Both the position numbers and the translations under genes were made by a program. A stretch of 64,000 bases of DNA from Azadirachta indica (lineage: Eukaryota; Streptophyta; Magnoliopsida; Sapindales; Meliaceae): assembly GCA_022749755.1 (NCBI GenBank), contig CM040442.1:6236457-6300456 (forward strand). Reading direction: 5' to 3'. Each line of letters begins with the position of its first letter. Position 1 is the stretch's first letter. The notes below the pieces were generated by a model. It made no database searches and was not told where the DNA came from. It saw only the letters and a list, made by a program, of their open reading frames with translations. Positions 58,383 to 64,000 of the stretch are shown here, one piece after another.

Positions 58383-59677
58383 TTATTGCATGATTTCTTG
58401 GATTAACAATGTGATGTTAAGGTAAGAAGATCCCCCTTCCTCTGTTGCTCTGTTTGCTATCTCCGCAAACACTCTGGCTCTTCTTCTCCTCTCCTCTCTT
58501 TCTTCTTCTTCATCCATGAGTTCATTTATAGCCTTTTCGATGTCTTCCTTCTTAACCAGCACCATCGGCTATTTTCGGCTGCAATCGGCACAATAATTTT
58601 TGAAAAATTGAAAAAAAGGGCCATGAACCACTGGGAGCCAGATATGGCTCTTTTGATCAGGGGTTCTTTGATTTACAATTCCCCGACAAAAGACTTCTCC
58701 CTTCATCACCCAAAAGCCATGAATGATTTATTCCCCGACTTATTTGATGAATGGCTTCTTTGATGCTTCTAAGCCTAAACCAAGCTCTATCAGTTGTGCA
58801 GCTGAGTAATTGCAAAGACTTCCAAGACAAACATAGACCACGGAGCTCGGTTCCCACGAATCAAGCCATTTTAAGCATTCAGAACCATCAATTGAGGCCT
58901 TATCACCTCTCTCAACCTTATCTTTTTCTTCTTTGTTGCATAGTGAAACAGGACCGACGCACCAGACCTTTCCATTTCTGGCTTTCTTATATTCTTCTAC
59001 ATATGCCGGCTCTAACTCTTCTAAGGAATTCACAATAACCCCATATGAAATCAAATCAGCATCCAAAACTGGTTCACCAAATCTTTTCACTTTCAAGACA
59101 TCGGGAAGTTGGGCTTTAGTTATTTCAATTTGATCAGGCAAACCAGGCACTACAAAGCATTCTGAATCGGAGGAAACATTCTCATGAACCTTGGAAATAT
59201 GCAAGCTGTGTACACACAAGAGAGAAAAGCAACAAAATCCATGGAAAGTAATCCTTGGAATATTGAACTTCGAGGCAGTAGAGACCGTCCAGCGAAAACA
59301 CAAATCGGAGATTATGCAGCTTGGCGCAGGTTTTAGCTCCTTCAACGAATTTTCCAATGGCAATTGCAGCATCTCAAGCGCTTTCAAAAGGTTGGGAAGA
59401 AAGTGAAATGAGGGAAGCATGTCGAAATTCTCGCAACCTCCAGGTAATCCTGCTTCTTGACATGGAAGTCGAAGCTCGATTATTTGGATACGGAGCCCAG
59501 CTTGAATGGCACGATCTAGAACCGGCTTGAACCGAGCTGCATTCATGGGTGTGGTTACAATAGTAACCAAAACGCCGCGTTGTGCCAACAATTACCTATG
59601 TCAATCGTGGGAATCATATGTCCCTGAGCAGGAAATGGAAACAAGATGAAGTGAAGCTGACTAGCTTGGGAAGCCAT
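58383..59677 (-). pseudogene. UGT73-type pseudogene lacking the PSPG box
   Basis: The start MASQASQLHFILFPF (ATG at 59677) and GHMIPTIDIG with the catalytic His are kept. One G is missing near 59592 ('taggtaattg'), which shifts the frame. The next frame (59591-58740) matches the intact UGT well (PCQEAGLPGG, CIISDLCFRWT, VYVCLGSLCNYS) and stops at GLEASKKPFIK. The region that should hold the PSPG box (58570-58740) is scrambled and shortened, ending in 'tcaatttttcaaaaatt'. The C-terminal part (KKEDIEKAINELM ... IQEIMQ) is intact to 58383. The sugar-binding box is lost, so it cannot be active. Confidence 0.88.
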
Positions 59678-59699
59678 TGCAGACTTTCTTTCTGGTTAG

Positions 59700-61097
59700 C
59701 AGGGGCGGAGATATTTAGGGCACGACGGCCGTGGGCCCCCAAGTCCCACCAATATTTTTAATAGAATATTATTTTTTTGATGATTGTAATTTTAGATCTG
59801 AAATACCTATTTTGGCCCCACAATTTTTTAAAGGTTCTTTGTTTTCAGATTAAAATGTCTTCTTATTTTTTTTTATATCTTTAATTATTTATTTTAAAAT
59901 TATATAATGATAAATTAATTAAACATATATTTTTTTTTTAAGTTTAAAAATAGTGATCTCATCTATTTATTAATATATTACATATAAAATAATTTTTTTA
60001 AAGAATTATTTATTTAATTTTCTCTTCCATACAATTGGATAGAAAAATTATATAATTTTTTAAACATTTTTTTATAAGAAAAACTATATACTTGAAAACT
60101 TTTCTCGTATAGAATATAAATTTTTATGACTAATATGTATGTATGCATGTATAATGTATGTATGTATAAGGTAAAATTAGCGGTCTCTGTTTTTTTATAT
60201 AAAATGTTATATTGATTATTGATCTTTAGTTAAAGGTATATAAATTATATAAATTAAATAAAATAAAATTTAATAAATAAATATTTTATTTCATTAATTA
60301 AAATTTTTTTTATATTTTTTAATTTTTTTTCTCTTTTTTACCTCATAATTTGTATAATCTCTTTTTTACTTTTCTATTCTTTATTATATCTCCTCCTTTC
60401 TCATTAAATTTTTAATTTAATTATTATGTATAAATTAAAAAAAAAAAAAATTTAAATAAAAAATATTTTTATTTTTATTTTAATTATCACTTGTAAATTG
60501 AAATTTTTTAAAATTTAAAAGAAAATTATATTAATTAATTAATTAATTTCTCTAAAAAAAAACTTAGGAATTTTTTAAAAACTATCATGACATACAAATA
60601 TTCAAAAAAAATTATTTAATTCATGAGTTTTTAAGTTAGAAATGATAATTAAAATTAAAAAAATATTTGAGTATTTTAATTATCACTTGTTAATTAAAAA
60701 ATTTTAAAAATTTAAATGAAAATTATTTTAATATCTAGAAAACTCATGAATTCTTTAAAAATTATCATAATATATAGATATTCAAGAAAAGATTATTAAA
60801 AGTAATTAGTTTTTTAACTTATAAATGATAATTAATATTAAAAAATATATAAGAAGAGGGAAGATGCAATAAAGAAAAGATAAAGTAGGAGAGAGATTAA
60901 TAATTTAGTGATAAGAAAGGGAAAAGAAAAAAGACACATAAAAAATTTTATTAAATGAGTTTGTAAAAATCTTTTATATTTATTAGATTTAATTCTGATC
61001 CTTTATATACACTTAATTCAAAGGATGGTGGTTTGATGTAATATTTTCAAGGCTAAAAAAAAAGTGTTCAAAAAGAAAAAGGTTAGTATTTTAGAAA
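59700..61097. other. AT-rich spacer with a possible hAT-type end
   Basis: 'caggggcggagatatttagg' at 59700 and 'gtgggcccccaagtcccacc' look like the left end of plant hAT-type non-autonomous elements. No matching right end is seen before 61097. The rest is very AT-rich with no gene. Confidence 0.35.
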
Positions 61098-61680
61098 GGA
61101 AAAACTACAATTACTCTCTTATTAGATTTGAACTTCTACATTTACTCTCTTAATAGTTCAAAAAATATCAAAACCTCTCTGCCGTTAGTTTTTAATGGAC
61201 AAAACTTACTTTTTAAAGACAAAATAGACATTTATTTTGCTAATGTTGGGAGGCAAATTGTGATGATTTGACAATTCATTTTAATCAAAAGAAAAATTAA
61301 TTAATTAATTTATGTTTTATATATATTTTTTAGTATATTTATATTTATATTTTTTAATTTTATTTATATTTGTACATGTGTTTCTAATCTATGTCTATTT
61401 TTTATTTATATTTATGTTTATTGTATTTTATTATATAATAGTATTATATTATTATTTCTTTATCATATAATAAATATTATATTATTATCACTCACACCAA
61501 ATCATCTCTTTCTCGAATTATAATCAGAAGTGGCTTCTAGGGGTAATAACATAAAATTACAAATTTGCTATTAATTTAACAAAAAAATCTAGACAGCAGA
61601 GGATTTTTAATATTTTTTAAACTATTAACGGAATAAATGTAGAAATTCAAATCTAACAAAGGGGTAATTATAGTTTTCCC
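61098..61680. mobile_element. Long-TIR MITE (583 bp)
   Basis: The left end GGAAAAACTACAATTACTC and the reverse complement of the right end GGGAAAACTATAATTACCC align for about 85 bases, through 'tagatttgaa.ttctacattt' and 'ttaatagtt.aaaaaatat'. Flanks TTTTAGAAA (61089-61097) and TTTTAAAAA (61681-61689) match at 8 of 9 bases, as expected of an older 9-base target duplication of a Mutator-like element. No coding sequence. Confidence 0.7.
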
Positions 61681-63469
61681 TTTTAAAAATATTTTCTATG
61701 GTTCTTTTAAATTCATGTATTATTTAAATTTATTAAATATGAAATTGTACAAATATAACTATGAATTATAATTATTGTATACATTATATTATTTTAGTTA
61801 CAATAAAATAACAGTAGATATTTATCTAAATTTGAAAATAGGTTTGAAAATTCAACTTTAGCATTATGAGTATAATGTAGTTCAACATTTGAAATTCAAA
61901 AATTTATCAACTACTGCTGACTTGAGCCCAACGGTTGTAGTATGTATTAGAAAGCAACAATATTTCCCTTTGTTTACAGAAGAATTGTTCTTGTGCTTAC
62001 ACTTTCGATGTCTATTGCAACTACTGAAGAATCATTGTTGGCTATGCATATTGTCAAGACCGGACTTTACAATAAAATAGAGCATAACTTTTAATAATGG
62101 ACATTAAAAGAGAAATTGTAGAGGAATTCAGTATAAAATTAATTATTGATGAATTTCAAGATCTCAAGGAGCGTAAATTTTTTTTTTTTTAATTTTAAAT
62201 AAATTAATGTCTTCATAAAATTTTTTATTTATATATATTATTGGCGTTAAATGATAATTTTATTTTTTAATATTTATTTATTAATTTTTTAAAATTTTAT
62301 ATTATAATTTAGCCCCTACATCTTAGATTTTGGCTCTTGGTTAGTCTCTATATTCCTGATCTGAACTCTCAAATGGCACTTTCTCGAGAATGTAAATGAA
62401 CCAGTTTTAAATTATTCATATTGTGATGGAATTCAAAGTTTGACATTTTTTAAATAAGTAAGTTATGTTTATCTAATTTTTTTTTTATTTATTTTTTAAA
62501 GAGGAGCACATTCATATTATAATTAGTGGGAGATTCCATCATCTGAAGGAGAGTTCATACTATCCACCATTAATGGATGGGGCTCGTTTTGTAGAAGACT
62601 TAATATCTTGATCAACATTTTGTATATATCTTCTTAATAACACATTAATTAATTAATTGAGCTCAAATTTTCACATGGGATTTGATATCTTATTAATGCC
62701 AGCATATTTCAATTTCTGTTTGGAATCTTGCCTTCTTCTTTTGGATTTTTTTGGAAATAATACAGATTTTTTTTTAATTGGTTGTCTTTTTTTTTTTTTT
62801 GGTCATATATTTATGATTCTTTTTTCGGAAAATTTCCTCTCGAGAGCTTCTAGAGGCTTATAGAACGTCACACATTTTAGACAAATCTATGTGGGAGAGA
62901 ATTGTTACATATCGGACGATCAGCCTAAGTCAATTTTCGATATAGCAAATATAATTGTCTTCCATATTTTTGAAATTAAAATTTAAACTCTCTCTTAGTT
63001 ATGATAAAGTTGTATTTTCAACAAATAAAGAATATTAACAGTACTTAGATATCACCTATTATCACTTAAATGATCAAGATTAAAAAATAGACAAATATTT
63101 CGCTTAAATTTTTGATATCGTTAAATGACTTAATAGAAAGAAGAGTGTTTGGTTCATTTAACAAAAAAAAATGAAGGAAAAATGAGTGCAATTGAATTGG
63201 ATAAGTTTTAAAATTAAAATTCATAAAACAAAAAAGAAAAAAAACCTTATATTCCAATATTAAATCCCTTAAAAAACAAAGTAGCGGCAAATGCCGCCTT
63301 CACCAATCACTACATCCCCAAAACACTTCTGAATTATCATTTTATATAATTTTAATTAAGGTTAAATTTGTAATTTAAAAAAGTTTCAAAATTTTTTCAA
63401 GAGAAATTTGAAGAGGGATAGTAACATTATTGGTATATTTTATAAAAAAAAGGTACATTTTTGTCCTAA
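61681..63469. other. AT-rich spacer
   Basis: No gene is recognised. Only short low-complexity ORFs occur (61889-62080, 62657-62863, 63066-63290). Confidence 0.45.
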
Positions 63470-63810
63470 AATTTTGCGTATTAAATTTGAACTTAACAAC
63501 TAAGTAAATATTATCTATTTGAACATATTATAATTTTAATTTTATATTTCATTGATAATAGTTATTTGGGATGTCAAAATCTTCCACTTCTTTGTGAAAG
63601 TCAAATTCATTCACATATCAAAACTAATTTGATATGATATACAATAATTGATATTTTCTACTTTAAATATACAATTATGTGTTATTCTTTCTTCGATTGT
63701 TTGTATATTCACCTTCCAATCATTATTCCTGAACAAAGAAGAATTTTGCAAAAACCATCTCTTTACTACAATACGAATTACACAATAGTATATGACATTT
63801 ATTTCAATTG
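63470..63810. repeat. UGT-cluster flank, further copy
   Basis: Bases 63690-63800 ('tatattcacctt', 'caatcattatt', 'aaaccatctctttactacaa') match 56305-56420, and 63500-63640 match 55830-55970. It is the flank that lies next to UGT copies, so another copy may lie beyond the window. Confidence 0.5.
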
Positions 63811-64000
63811 AAAATTAATATTGTTAATACCAAAATTTGTAATTTCGATATCCAACAGCAAAAATTGAACTCTATTTTAGACGTATACAAACTGCAGTTA
63901 TGATTGGGTGGTTCGATTTTTTTCGGTCTAAAAACTCCTGTTGCTTAGTCAAAAAGAAAAATCCCCTTCTATTTTAATAGAATTTGACATATATATACTG

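Noticed and set aside
1..64000. CRISPR arrays, operons, prophage or bacterial systems
   Set aside because: The sequence is clearly plant nuclear DNA, and no spacer-repeat arrays are present.

Overview
The window is nuclear DNA of a flowering plant: AT-rich intergenic sequence, GT-AG introns, a cytosolic-type tRNA-Asn, plant-specific gene families (CC-NB-LRR, UGT73, ABA2-type SDR, F-box/kelch) and short TIR transposons. The CC-NB-LRR subfamily looks like that of Citrus or a close Rutaceae relative; this is recalled resemblance, not a search result.

Left half (1-34000): a decayed tandem array of RPS5/RPS2-type CC-NB-LRR resistance genes, all on the + strand. Repeated modules are recognisable: an upstream block (about seven copies), a promoter/5' leader, the gene, and a downstream block. 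Every copy is damaged. The copy at 5032-7697 has one 2-base frameshift. At 10621-11399 only the LRR end remains, fused to a promoter. At 15180-16310 there is a leader with no gene. The copy at 18142-19262 is truncated in the NB-ARC domain. The copy at 20180-22795 has at least four indels and no MGN start, and the copy at 30119-32802 has three indels. A 5'-truncated LINE, a Harbinger-like MITE with a paralogous empty site, and a 1.28-kb fold-back element with 9-base target duplications sit between copies.

Middle (34000-47000): ordinary single genes. On the - strand are an aspartate/glutamate-racemase-family gene (2 exons), an unrecognised 187-aa membrane protein (2 exons) and an ABA2-like xanthoxin dehydrogenase (2 exons). 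On the + strand is an intronless F-box/kelch gene, followed by tRNA-Asn(GTT) on the - strand. A piece of the racemase gene is also found inside the resistance-gene array (12151-12226), so the racemase flank was part of the duplicated unit.

Right part (48500-64000): a large, apparently intact NB-ARC plus armadillo-repeat gene (2 coding exons, 1047 aa) on the + strand. It is followed by a UGT73-type glucosyltransferase cluster on the - strand: one intact gene (490 aa) and two pseudogenes. A duplicated flank at the right edge suggests the cluster continues. The rest is AT-rich sequence with at least one more long-TIR element.

The racemase, SDR, F-box, NB-ARM and first UGT genes all have clean reading frames, so the many indels in the CC-NB-LRR copies are more likely real decay than poor sequence. 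I see no clearly new biochemical system. The strongest unusual signals are the modular breakage and recombination of the resistance array, the expanded 5' leader of its best copy, the fold-back element, and the NB-ARM protein.
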